Shown: piece after piece, positions 46,337 through 59,005 of the stretch
How the letters are laid out: each line of letters starts with the position of its first letter
Position numbering within the stretch: position 1 is the stretch's first letter
Assembly: GCF_000004825.1 (NCBI RefSeq)
Contig: NW_008805071.1
Span: 558,001 to 622,000 of the forward strand
DNA length: 64,000 nucleotides
From: Heterostelium album PN500
Taxonomy: Eukaryota > Evosea > Eumycetozoa > Acytosteliales > Acytosteliaceae
Direction: 5' to 3'
Made by a program: the position numbers and the translations under genes
Notes under the pieces: generated by a model
Told to the model about the DNA's origin: nothing
Databases searched by the model: none
What the model saw: only the letters and a program-made list of their open reading frames with translations

Positions 46337-46790
46337 TTAGTCATCAACACTATCTATTGTAAGATTGTTGGTTGTTGATGATGAGCTACTAAAGAATCCA
46401 GGATGTGAATGATATGGATTATTATTGTTGTTGTTATTGAAGTAGTTTTGGTTGTTTTCTTCAGATTCAGAGATAAAATTAATATTGTTGTCGTTGTCGT
46501 TGTTGCTATTGTTATAAATATTTGTTTGATTCATCTCAATACTAGAGTGATTTGACGATGTTGTTGTGGTACAGTAGCATAGTTTAATGTCTGATCATAG
46601 TCATGGATGATGATGGTGATCTCTTGGTGGTTTGTAAAGAATCCTGATTTCACGCAGATAAACGATATTCCTCTGAATCCATATTTCTTATTAAAATCCG
46701 TACAAATCTCTTCTAGACCTCTTGAACTATTAAATAATAATAAAGGTAAGACATGATTAGTATACAAACAAACATTCAATGTTTTAAAAA
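46337..46790 (-). pseudogene. Truncated copy of the two-TM gene at 47150
   Basis: It parallels the second exon of the neighbouring gene: LEEICTDFNKKYGFRGISFI against LEEICKHYNKKYGFRGISFS, and NPYHSHPGFFSSSSSTTNN against NPYQSYPGFFSSSSSTTKN. It has intron-like sequence upstream but no exon 1, lacks about 45 residues in the middle, and the two halves are in different frames with a stop at the end of the first. Confidence 0.8.
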
Positions 46791-47149
46791 AATTATATCA
46801 AAAGAATTCTTACTCTTGTTATTTTTATTGTTTGTTGTGTTATTGATGGACAAAAAAGTAAAAAATCATTTACAAATAAGGTTAATTGATTTTTCTTATG
46901 AGAAAAATATGTCGAAGGACGTAGTTAGTAGACCTGTAAATGAAAATGGCCAACTTTATTAAAACCTTGCTTTAAACTATCCTGGATCTTTACCTTTCTA
47001 TTAATAACTTAATTTAGAAAAAACAGAGATTACAGGATGGATAGAAAAGATGATTTTTTATTTATTTACTATTTACAGATATGTTTATATATATTTATCA
47101 TAATATCTTTAGGAAAATATATATAGATTAAATTGATGATATTACAAAT
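46791..47149. other. Spacer between duplicated copies
   Basis: AT-rich DNA. Short phrases such as CAAACATTCAATGTTTTAAA near 46780 match the intron of the intact copy. No gene is seen. Confidence 0.4.
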
Positions 47150-48084
47150 TTAATTATCAACACTGTCTAAAGTTTGATTTTTGGTTGTTGATGATGAGCT
47201 ACTAAAGAATCCAGGATATGATTGATATGGATTATTGCTATTGTTGTTATTGTAGTTGTTTTGGTCGTTTGATATTAAATTATTATTGTAACTGCTATAA
47301 TTATAATAGTTGTTGTTGTTGTTGTTGTTGGTTTCTTCAGATTCATAGATAATATTACTGTTGTTATTGTTATTAATATTTGATTGATACATCTCAATAC
47401 TAGAGTGACTTGTGTAGTTTGAATAGGAAGTTTGTGGTGAAGGTAAGATTGGTGTTTTTAAGTATTCAGGAATGGGTGTATTAAGTATTCTATCGATTTG
47501 CTCCGAGTGGAAACCTCCGACACTCGACGATTGTGGTGATACAGTAGTATTGTTAAACACTGCCTGAGCATAGCTTTGAATTGTGATGGTGATCTCTTGG
47601 TAGGTTGTAAAGAATCCTGATTTCTGACAGCTAAAAGATATGCCTCTGAATCCATATTTCTTATTATAATGTTTACAAATCTCTTCTAATCTAGTGTGTA
47701 ACTATACAGAACACTTTGGTAAGTATACAAACAAACCAACATTCAATGTTTTAAAATAATAATATCTATCATATTATTATATTATATTATACTTACTCTG
47801 CTTACTCTTAATGATCTAAATAAAAGTAATACTAACAGATTCAAAAAGAACAATGGAGCTATCACCCATACACTTCTTAGCCATACACTTACAATGATAT
47901 CTATACCAATCAGGAACAATACAATTAAAATATGTATTTTAACAGGATTTTTATTCAGGGTAGCTAGATCTAATGATTTTATAAGTTGTTCATGAATATC
48001 TTTTGCTTCATTTGGTGGTAACACCAAACAAAGTTCGTTATAACAACTATTCTGTCTTGTTAATTTTAAGAGTTTTGTCCTCAT
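47150..48084 (-). CDS. Unknown two-TM protein with Asn/Ser-rich tail
   Basis: Two exons (48084-47797, 47701-47150), 279 residues. Residues 1-45 are soluble (CYNELCLVLPPNEAKDIHEQ). Two adjacent TMs span about 50-94 (ILIVLFLIGIDIIVSV and VIAPLFFLNLLVLLLF). They are followed by a short conserved domain (LEEICKHYNKKYGFRGISFS through TTYQEITITIQ). A disordered Asn/Tyr-rich tail ends PGFFSSSSSTTKNQTLDSVD. The order of segments recalls the Erf4/GOLGA7 family loosely, but this is not strong enough to assign. A truncated copy lies immediately downstream. Confidence 0.7.
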
Positions 48085-48358
48085 ATTTTAAATATTATTT
48101 ATCTAAATATATATTGTTTTACAAAAATGATCATTTGCTATTTATATTGCAAAAATAGTAGAGCGATTTTCAATACGCATCAAAATTTTCCATCCTGGTA
48201 ACTTCCCAGACTTAATTCAATTAAGTTTTGATCTTTTTTTTTTTCTGCGAGATTTTTATTTTTTCGAGATGGAATGGAACACACGCGAAAATTAAATGTA
48301 AATCCTTGCGGATTGAGAAGATCAGGAATTATTTATTGTAATGTAATAATAATTTAGT

Positions 48359-51300
48359 TTATTGATTAAAGACAGCTTTAAGTTTATCGGATGCCTTTGG
48401 TGAGGATATGCTACTGTCGTCTTTGAGTTCTCTACTCTCACGTTTTGACTTACGATCTTCTCGCACTGAGAGGAATCCAGACTTCTTTTTATCTTTGATG
48501 AGATTCGGTATGAACAGTAATGAGGGTGTCATATTTTCCAGGATGGATCCCGACTCCTTGATTGAGATATCGTCGTACGATTCTTCGGTCATGGTCAACT
48601 GTGAGTCGTCGTCGTCGTCGTGTGCCGAACTGGCAGTGGATTGTTGTCTATCAATGTCGGCTTCATCCGACTCGTTGATTTCACCTTTGATATACTTGTC
48701 CATCTTGAATTGTAGCTTACGATAACCGATTTCCAATTCATGGTGGAATCCAATTTGATCCATTTGAATCAATCGTTTGTTGATCAACAGTGCATTCTTG
48801 CATTGCTCCAAGAACTCGGTGCAACCGTCGGCCAGTTGGTTGACCTTCTCAGTTGGCCAGCTAGCACGCTGTGATTTGGCGAGGAATCCTCTGCAGATTT
48901 CAATGGCACCTGCATTCACCTGCAGCAGCACCGAACCCTGTAGAACACCCTGAAGTGTCTTGATGTTGGGTGGCGACTGGTTGATCTCCATCGCCAACAA
49001 ACGAGTACGTTGAGTGATCGCTTCGATACTGTTTTCTATTGGTGAGATCTCAATCTCTTTGTAATCAACAACCGGATATCTCTTCAACATATTCGGAGCG
49101 ACACATTCAATAGTCAAGATTGTCTTTCTGTGGAATTGCTCGGTGATCGATCCCTGTGATTTTCCAGAGAGTGTGAATGGAGTAATGAATACAAACTGAT
49201 TCAACAGTGTCTTTCTATCAAAGTAGTTGGTCCTGGAATCCTTAAAGTATGGCTTCAAAGAGGTGATCTGAATGTAGAGTTTATCCGGCTCCAAGTTGCT
49301 CTTTGTGACACGACTGCTGTCAGGGAAGATAAAGATTTGCTCACCTAGTTTCTCGCGATAGAACGACTTGAGACGCTCGGTCAGCGCAAACAAATGGGTG
49401 AGTTTCGGCTCCTTATATACAAATTCCATTCCGTTCAACTCGTCGAATCGCTTGCCATAGAAACCGACACGGTAGTAACGACCCAGCATTCTAGATTTGT
49501 TCTCGTTGGAACGAATGATTTCGTCGTACAACTTGTGAGATTGCTTGTAGTACTCCGAGAGACGAATGTAGTCTCGATCGTTTTCGTGTAGCGGGATGAT
49601 CACCTTGTACAAAAGAATAGAGAATTCAAAGCATTCTGCCATTCTCATTTGGTTGATAGCTAGGAGAATCGAAGATCTCATACCCTCGACAGAGAAGAGT
49701 GGCGATGTGCATACACCCTCGTCTTCCTCCACTACAATCTCCTTGAGATTAGGATTGATTCTGTCGATTAGCGATAGATCCAACGGGCAAGGAAGTAGTT
49801 TATGTTGTTCCAAGTAGGTGTGAATCAAAAGCGCAATTCTAATCTGACAGATCGCCGCCTCAAAGTAATTCTCCTGTTCGACGTGCAGCGAAGACAGTGC
49901 GCTGAGCCAGTCCAGCCGGATAATAGGAGTATCAGAGTAACCAGATGCAATCTTTGAGTACAACTCATGCACTGTCTCTGGGTCAGAGTGTGCCTTGAGT
50001 TTGTTCACTCGCATGGTATCACGGATGATCTTTATGAGTTTGGAACTCATCGTTTGAATCTGAGTGTGGAATCGCTCACGAACCACCTTGATCTCGTCGG
50101 GTGACAACGTATCGATTTGCTCCTTTGAGAGAATAGCGGAATCACTGCAAGTCGACGATTCATGTGAGGAGTAGAGTGAGAGTGTTGCCAGTGAACTCTC
50201 CAACATTCTGGCGCCACCACGAATGAACTTACTGTCGCTCGCCAGCTTGGAGAGAGCGATAGTCGATTGAATCTTGACACGACCAAAGTTTCCGATCTCC
50301 TGGTGATTATGCTTGAACAGACTGTAAAAGAATGCAGTCGATTGAATTCTGATGTTCTTGGTGATGGAGTTGCAATAGTTGAGAATGTGTTGACAGAGAA
50401 TACCACAGTATTGATTGTTGACACGGAACAAGTGCAGACGGAACTTGGCAATGAAGGTATGGAGCGATGCAAACAGCGAGTGGATAACACGATGTGATTG
50501 CTTACGACGAAGCAATCCCATCAACAAGTTGAAAACACTCTCCATCACTGGAGAAGTAGGATCGGCGAGATTCACTTGATAGGCATCGATAAACTCCTCA
50601 ACGAAATCCAATACGATTAGATTGGATTCAGCGCAGAGTGTTGGTTCGTTGCTGGAGAGTGGACGAACTCTACTTATCGATGGCGCGCGTGTGAGTGGTT
50701 GTCGTGGCGATGACAACAAGCCTGGCGAACCTTCGACCGGTGTCGAGAATGACAAGCTCGACATCGAGTGTTGAATTGTCAGATGATGTGAATCACGTGC
50801 ACTAGTCAAAGGACTGGTGTTTCCACTGCTGTTGTTGCTGCTGTTGTTACTTCCGGGACCGGCTCCCAGACTTCCACGATCGCCAGCCGTCAAGCTGCTG
50901 AGTGTCATCGCATTGAAAGACTGCATCGATTGCAAACCTTCGGATCCTGTGACTTGTAACGAACCCCCTTTCTGATGATTGTTGTGATTCTTCTTGAGAA
51001 GCTTGGAGATTGAACTCATCGGAATGTCAGAACCTCCACTACCACCACCGATTCCACCGCCCGGACTGGACATTGAGGGTGATGGCGACAACATCGAGTT
51101 GGAATGCATAGGGATTGGAAGTGACTGAAGCAGTGGATTGGGCATTGCGCGCATTGGAACATGATACTCAAACGCTGTCAAACAGTTATCGAGCAACTCA
51201 AACAACACTGTAATTCTCTGAGGAACTTCCTTGGCAAACCACTGTTTCAGCAGCGACGCCGACAGATTCTTTAGGATGAACAAGATGCAACCGATCAACA

Positions 51301-54300
51301 ATCGCTTCTCCTCGGTGCTGGACATGCGGAACCACTGAGTGAAACGGTCGTACTCCTCGATGAGCTTGAGAATCAGTGGGAGGTGGACAGCAGCGATACG
51401 AGCACGCTTCTCTTGCGACTGGTAACGCGAGTCGTATTCATGCTTGATGAGCAACGTGCTCAGCGTGTTGAGCGCGACCGAACGAACCTCGTTGATGGGC
51501 GACGTCAGAACCTGCAGAACCTCCGATATGAGCAGACCAGCCAGCGGATGAACATCTATCAGACGCTGTGAGAGATGCTGAATGTTTCCTATGGTCGGAA
51601 CGGTCGGAATGTTGAGATTCAAGTAGTGTTCGTAGTCGATCAACAACTTTAAAAAGTCAAACTTGAAGAAGAGCAGTGTCGTCGTGTCAGAGTCGTTGGT
51701 TGCAGCGAGCGTAGCCTGCTTGATCTCATGACAGTAGGTAAACACCAGATCCAAAGTGATACCACGATCAAACACAGCAAACAAGTCACGAACAAACAGT
51801 GCCAAACTGTTGTTGGCTTCACCCTCCAAATGACTTTCCTGTTGCACTGACAAACTAGCATGGAAATGATGAATAACAAATGAAACCATCTTTGGTACAT
51901 ACTTTATGAAATCACCATCGAATTTACCTTCTCTATTTCCTTTTACTATAAAAGATATCATTATTATTATTATTATTATTTAGTTTGTTTAGTTAGTTAG
52001 TTAGTTTATATATATAAGTATATCTTATTTTAACTAATTAATACATACACATTTCAGGTGATTCTAAAGCAGTTAATGATAATGATTTAATAATTAAATC
52101 AAAGATAAACCAACAATATGAAAACAAAGTTGCATTTGATATCTCTGATTCGCTGTTATTGCTGCTGTTGTTGTTGCTGTTGTTGCTGTTGTTATTTTGC
52201 TGACTATACTTCTTTACCATTAGGAAATATACAAATCTAGAGCAGAGTGCAGAATATACAGGTATTTTAGTATCCTTTGGATTATCAAAAACATGTGAGA
52301 TATAAGAAACTAATAATGGTACACGATAAGATGGTTCACCTAAATGTTGTTGTATTCTAAATAATAAAAGATTATATTAATATCAAGTTTAATTAAACAA
52401 TAAACATATATATATTTTACATACTTTGAAATTGTAATAAACATTGCTTTAATTGCATTACAACCAACAGTTGCATCTCTATTACACATAACCAATATCA
52501 ATTGTCTAATAATAACTGGTAGATATCTAATTGCTTCTGCTGCATCAATATGATTGAAATCATTTAATAACTAAACAATAAAATTGTACAATTGATTATT
52601 ATTAGTATAACTAGCTATAACTTTAAGAAATGTATATAAAATATAGTTACTTGATTCATATCATTATCAGAAATAGATGAATTATTTGATTGTAAGAAGA
52701 ATCTGTTTAAATAGGTGTTCTGTGGATATATGCTAGATTTCAAGTTGATGTTCACTTTGAATAGACTCTTTCCTGACTCCAAGAGAGTGTAGTCGTTCTC
52801 GTCGGCTTTGAGATAACCGTCTTTTGGTGAGCCGATTGCGAGTGGCAGTTGGTGTAGTCCGTTGTCACAGATCTTTCGCTCGCGATACAGCGGCAGTATA
52901 GAGAATCCAATCAGTTGTTCGGCGTCTTCCTCTTTCTTTTTGTTGTTGCAAATGACGTGGTAGAATGTGAATAGCAAATGATAGCGAGAGGTCAGTGTAG
53001 GTGGTAGTTTCAGCTTGATCTCATCGACGAATGTCGGTGTCTTGTTGTGATAGTGTGTCTCGGTGATGAAGTGACTGGCCAGAGTCTGAGCGGAGCTCTT
53101 TCCGTAGATGATCTTTAGCGATGGGTGCGAGAGGTTGTCAGAGTCACGCACCTCCACTTTAATACAAACGTTACGACCGTGTGCTTTCGAGAGATTGACA
53201 GTGTCGGGATAGATATAGAGGTTGTTGATAAACTCGCTGTTTGGAATCGGTTCTTCCTTGGCCAAACACTGAACTTCACGAATCACCGGAACAATACTCA
53301 ATAGAGTTGCTCCTCTTATCATTGTTTGTTGACGTTGCAACACTGGCGATGATGTCGCCGGTGAAGAGTTGTTGGAGGAAGTCGAGGAGGACGAAGAAGT
53401 CGGTGATACATCGCCATTGCTTGTCTGCGCTAATATATTGGTGTTGCTGTTCGCGTTGTTGTTGTTGTTGATATTGCTATTTACTAAGATGGAGTTGGAA
53501 GATGGAAGTCTGGTGTTGAAAGGCTGTCCTGAGACGACGAGATCGAGCGATGGATCCAGTCGCATTGTGTGTGGCGGAAGATCGTTGGCCGGCTTGAAAA
53601 TGTTGAGAGATAGTGTTCCTGGAATTAACCGCAGCTTCTTTTGACGAGCGGGATCTTTGTAGTCGGCGATTAGATCGTCGATATCGGCGTTGTCTTTTGG
53701 CACGACTTTGAAGAGTGCGTCGGTATCGATCGCGCCGTACTTGACGTCGCCATTCTCTGTGAGACGAACCACAGAGCAACAGAAGGGTTGTGTGTACTGT
53801 CCGAGTCGTTCACAGAACTTCGAGACGATATCCGATACTTTTGCCTTGTTCTTCTTGATCGCTTTGACATCTTTCTCCTCCAGCTTCATGTATGGCTCTT
53901 TGACGAGGTCGGGATCGCCCTGCATCACCTTGTTGATGCGCACCACTATCCAGATGTCCGACATCTGCTTGACGGGCAGCGAAACAACGAGATGCTTAGC
54001 TTGTGTGACTGGATCGGCAGGCTCTGAATGTTTGGCGAGCAACTGACGCATCTGCTCCGAGTTGAAATCGAAATGAAAAGTCTCTGAGAGTTTGCTCTTG
54101 CTGGCGGCATCGTAGATGAACAGCGAGCAAAAGAATGGTTCCAACTCACCCAGCATAAACACCAGTCCTTTCAGCTCGATCAGGACATTCATATAGTTTG
54201 GTTTCGTCCAGATATCGTGTGGCAACCGATTGCAAATCGATACTTCCATGCCGGATCCCCAGTTGTAGTCGGGACGGAAGTAACGGAAGAATCCGACGCG

Positions 54301-55140
54301 ACCCTTGCTTCGCAGGTCAGTGTTGGCGCGCTCGGTTTCGCCCGGCTGGTATTCAGCGAGCAACTCGGTGTTTATATCTTTGGAGTCGGGTTGGTTCGAG
54401 ATTGCAAACGATCCGAGCGCACTCTTCTCTGTTTCGCGCTCAATGTCGCAGTCGTACTTGTCGTTGTCGAAATGCACGAGTCGCTCCGCCTCCTTGCGGT
54501 AGCGCTGGTACTGGCGCACCACTGTTTTGCGCGGAGCACTGAACGACTCGATTGCACATTGTATATAGGATGGCAGTGTCTCGACGGTGATGGTCGATTC
54601 CTTGGTGCGATGCTGCTGCTGCGTCATCGACAGCTGAATGTTGTCGTCGGGGAAGTTGGTGAGTTCGCGCGACAGCCCGTCGTCACGCACCGACGAACTA
54701 TTGATTTTGTTCTCGAGGTAGTGACGATAGCGATGTGTGTGATCGGTCTTGCCACTCGATGATGTAGGTTGACTCGAAAGTACCGGTGAAGCGACTTGCT
54801 TTATAGAATCCGCTAGCTCCAAAGTCGTCGAACTTGCTCCATCCGCCACAACAATAGTAGTTGTGTTTGTGATATTTAAATGAAGATTACCATTACTATT
54901 ACTATTACTATTTCCAATTGAATTGTTATTTGCAGTGGCAGTGTCACCACCACTATTATTTCCTGTTTCATTTATATTATTTCCATTATTTTTAATTTCA
55001 GAATTATTCTGTGGTGCTTGTATATTATTGTCATTATTTTGGATATTCGATGATGATGTGTTTTTATTTTCACCACTTTGATGATCATCTGTAGCAATGA
55101 TGACCACTTCAGGAATGGTCTCCAAAACTATATCCATCAT
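48359..55140 (-). CDS. DOCK-family guanine nucleotide exchange factor
   Basis: Four exons (55140-52651, 52570-52425, 52356-52049, 51945-48359), about 2176 residues. DOCK proteins activate Rho-family GTPases through their DHR2 domain and bind membranes through DHR1. Seen: a low-complexity N-terminus; DHR1 at about 640-800 (NNLYIYPDTVNL, SLKIIYGKSSAQTL, YHNKTPTFVDEIKLKLPP, LLFTFYHVI); a large helical middle with Ser/Gly/Asn inserts (residues about 1290-1410); DHR2 at about 1640-2060 (MLGRYYRVGFYGKRFDEL, EFVYKEPKLTHLFALTERL, FVFITPFTL). The DHR1 motifs look most like the DOCK-C/zizimin side. No PH domain is recognised. Joins 2 and 3 are supported by phase and by the helical sequence they restore (LLNDFNHIDAAEAIRYLPVI). 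Confidence 0.9.
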
Positions 55141-57250
55141 AACTAAACTTTACTTTTTCAATCTAAAAAATTCAATTTTCTAAATATATAATATAGTATA
55201 TTTTTTTCCTAATGTTATTATATATAATAAATAAATAAATAAAATGATTTTAAAAGAATATTAGTAAGATATTGCTTTTTTTAAATTTAAAAAAAGAATT
55301 ATAATAAAAAAAAGAACAAAAAAAAAAACTGTTTTGATAAAGATTTTTGTGATGAATCGAATCAAAATTAATGAATTTAAGAAAAACAAAAGGTGGGTTG
55401 GTACTGTGGTGTGTAATAAAAGCTCTTGAGCAATTTTTTTTCAAATAGGTGATGCTCCGGTTTTCAAACAAAAAACAATGAAAATTGTTTGTGTGTGGTT
55501 TGATGATTGTTGAGAAAAAGTTTTTTTTTTGAATTTTTTTTTGTTTTTATGATTTCTGGGCACCCTCTGATTTGTTAACAAAAAGTCATATTTAGATTCG
55601 AAAATCACGATCTAGATTAACTTTTTTGAATTGCTCATGATCCACAAAAAATTGATTCGTTGTAATATTTAGCTGTTAACTTTTTTGTAGATTCAAATTT
55701 TTAACGAAAGTTCTAGGTGTGATGAACTGTATGATTTGATTTTTATCCAAACTTAGAAAGAATAAGATAAATAGTAGTAGACTTCTAATATTTTAATTTT
55801 ATCCCTGTTGGATTTATTTATTTATAAACAACAATAATCTAAATAACTAACCTAATCTAACCTTAACTTAACTTTACTAAACTATATTTATTAATATTAT
55901 TATCTATCTATTTATAAATTAATATGAAAAAAAAGTAAATATATGTAATAAGTAAAATTGTTATGTTTGTTTGTTATATTCTTGTGAAATTAGATTATCT
56001 ATCTGATATTATTTGAGAGAGTAAGAGAGTAAGAGAGTAAGAGAGAGTTTAATTGTTTATTACTGCTGCAGTTGAAATCAATTGTATAATTGTGGCATAT
56101 ATGAGAGAAGAGTGTGTTGTGTGTCAGTGTGAGTTTGGTTTGATGATGAATGAATGAATGAATAGTTGTGTTCAGATTAGAGTTGTCAATTTCCTTATTA
56201 CAAAAAAATACTGATTTAAAAGCATTGATTGTATTCTATTTCCATTTTAGAAAGGTTTCGACCAAGTATGGTAGGTGTTAAAATAAAATAACAACAACAC
56301 AAAACACCCAGACCATAATAATATCTGTCATTCTTAATTTTATTATGATATTTTAAAAAAAAACTCTTTTGTGTTTGTTTGTCAGTAAAAGAAGTGTTTG
56401 TTGTTTCACATGATCAATCATTATTTATGTACCACACGCGATTATTAACATCAACATGTCAATTCTATCTAAAACATCAAATAAGTCATCAATTTTTGAT
56501 GATCCCGATTTAACACACTAATTCAATATTATTATTTTATTTTTATTTATTTGCATTTGTTCACACATCAAAAACACCACTAACCAACACATCATCATTT
56601 AATTTATTATTATCTACCTTTTTACCACAACAACAGCAGCACAGTTAATAAAATAAAATAAAAATAAAGTACAATATTTATTGTTATGTGTTAATATTAA
56701 TTATTTGATGATTGAACAACAAACAAAACAATTCACATATTAAAATATCATTGAGAAATTTGTAATTTTAAGATCTACAAAAAAATAATACAAACAAATA
56801 CTGATATAAAAACAAATGTACTATTTTTTTTTTAATAGATAAAGCAAATTTACATCTCCATGTTTGAAATAATTACCTTTTCCAAAGATGGTATTTTTAA
56901 ACTATAATTTATTTGAATTGGATAGTTTTTTTTTTGATGCCAACTACTTTCAAACAATTCTTTTGTTTTCAAATTGATATTTATTTAATTAATCAACAAG
57001 AACAAATTACATAATGAGAATATTATTTTATATTTGGAAGAATGTTAACAAAAAAGTTTTTTATTTATTTCATCGTACCTCGATGTGAGTGAATTGATTT
57101 AATTGAAATCTATTGACACTCTTGAAATATTAGTTTAAGTTTAAAAGATGTTTTTGGAAATTATTTGGTTTGGTTTTCACTCCAATTGGAATGAATATAA
57201 ATATATATGTTTAAATATTCGAGTTGTTATTATTATAAGATATTATTATT
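55141..57250. other. 2.1-kb gene-free upstream region
   Basis: Lies upstream of the DOCK gene and downstream of the transporter gene. It contains a GAGAGTAA repeat tract (56014-56048), T-rich runs and no frame with coding character. It presumably includes the DOCK promoter and leader. Confidence 0.55.
56014..56048. repeat. GAGAGTAA short tandem repeat
   Basis: About four units of GAGAGTAA or close variants lie in tandem. Confidence 0.8.
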
Positions 57251-59005
57251 TTAATTTTCTAAGATTACAGTTTCACCTTCACGTTTTCTTTTCAGGAGTT
57301 CTCTTGTTTTGTTGTGAGACTCCTTGGTTATCGGATAGAAAAATACTGCTACGAAACTAAATAATACAATGACTGCTGGCACTACACTGACAAGCATACG
57401 CAATGCGAAAATAACAGTGTCGTTCTCTTTGTTGTTGTCGATGATCTCATCGCTGCTGCCATCGATAGAGTCTGGTGAAGTGTAGCCGGCTGCGCTAAGC
57501 ACGAAATTCGATACGGCAAGACCGACGGACAATCCGAGCTTCTGGAAGAACAAAAACAAACTGTAGAAAATACCTTCACGACGCTCGCCTGTCTTGAGCT
57601 CGTCCAACTCGACGACGTCGGGCAACATTGACATTGGCACCAGGAATGCAACAGCCACACCGATTCCACCGAATGCAGCGACACCCCAAACCAGCGGCAT
57701 GTTTCCACGTGGGATAAAGTACAAACTGATAAAAGTAGCCAACAGGAATATTCCACCGATGTAATAGACGGTTTTCTTTCCGATGAGGACAGACAGCTTG
57801 CCCCACACCACAATGAAGACCGACACGGAAATCTGGAGCGTTGCCAAAATATATGGGAATTGTGACTCTGCGTCTGCAACGTAGGTGCAGTACATCAGCA
57901 GATTGTTTTGCACAAATTGCACGGCAATCTGACAGAAGAAATACAACAGTGTTACAGTGATGAAAGCACGATTCGAAAACATCACAGCGAGACCCTTGAA
58001 AAATGGTACGTGTGATTCCGAAGTGTTGTTGACATTCTTGATGTTTCTCGTGCCATAGAAAGTGATACCCAGAGGAATCATCATAGCGAAACCCCAAACA
58101 CCACCACTCAGCAAATAACCTTTTTCGTAGTTGGTGACTTCAACGCCATCCTCTTCCTTTGTAAACACAGTAATCAACATTGAGTGTACAAACGATGAAA
58201 CTACACCACCCAACATCATAGAAATCATACGTAGCTAGAGAAAAATAGTAATATTAATATCTGAAAATGAGGGTTTGCAATTCTATTTGAAAAGGGGTTA
58301 TGGTTACTTACACCAGCCAAATTTGTACGTTCATCATAATCATCAGTAATTTCTGCATTCATAGCCGAATATGGAATAGCTACACAAGTATAGGCAATAC
58401 TCAAAAGAATTACAACTATTTGATAATATGCTACTTTTGCTATCTGTCCAAATGGTGGAACAAACCTTTTTTAAATAAGTTTGAATATATTATAATAAAG
58501 ATAATTAGGTTGATTAATAAATATCTAGATAGGTATGTTGTTTTTGTTTTGTAGTAACTTACCAAAGTGCACAATAAAGACATGCTAATGGTAATGCTCC
58601 GAAGAGAATCCAAACACGACGTCTACCCCAACGTGATTTGGTACGGTCGGAGAGTGATCCAACGAAAATATCTGAAAATGCATCGACTGCTTTTGTTGTG
58701 AAAAGAATGAGTGCTGAATAGAGTGGATCCATTTTAGCGACCGACAGCAAGAATGTATTCAAGAAGAAACCTTTGATGACCTGATAGATTGAAAGACCAC
58801 CTTCACCAAGACCATACGATATCTTTTCTCCCAATGTAAGTTTACGCATCGCTACATACTTGGTGGGTGTCGATCCGTATGTTGGCTGTGACGTTTCATG
58901 GTCACCCTCTTCACCGCTGCCACCACTTCTTCTTAAGAGTGGTACATTATCTGAATATTTCTTACTATTATTAAATGTATCTAAACCAATATCGTCCGAT
59001 AACAT
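57251..59005 (-). CDS. GPH-type MFS transporter
   Basis: Three exons (59005-58563, 58465-58312, 58234-57251), 526 residues, about 12 hydrophobic segments. A cytosolic N-terminus of 55 residues has a possible dileucine-like PLLRR. The glycoside-pentoside-hexuronide symporter signature is clear: KISYGLGEGGLSIYQVIKGF, TKAVDAFSDIFVGSLSDRTK with SRWGRRRVWILFGALP, then AIPYSAMNAEITDDYDERTN with the conserved acidic pair. A mirrored cytosolic motif appears later (SMLPDVVELDELKTGERREG). These carriers couple Na+ or H+ to sugars; animal MFSD2 relatives carry lysolipids. Substrate cannot be inferred. Confidence 0.88.

Noticed and set aside
46753-46962. 69-codon plus-strand frame beside the truncated copy
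   Set aside because: Starts within decayed intron sequence and shows no recognisable features.
54217-54762. 181-codon plus-strand frame opposite the DOCK gene
   Set aside because: It lies within a GC-richer part of the DOCK coding region, where antisense stops are rare. No domain is visible.
57382-58097. 165- and 173-codon alternative frames in the transporter
   Set aside because: Same-strand shadows of the transporter exon. Only the main frame has TM helices and GPH motifs.
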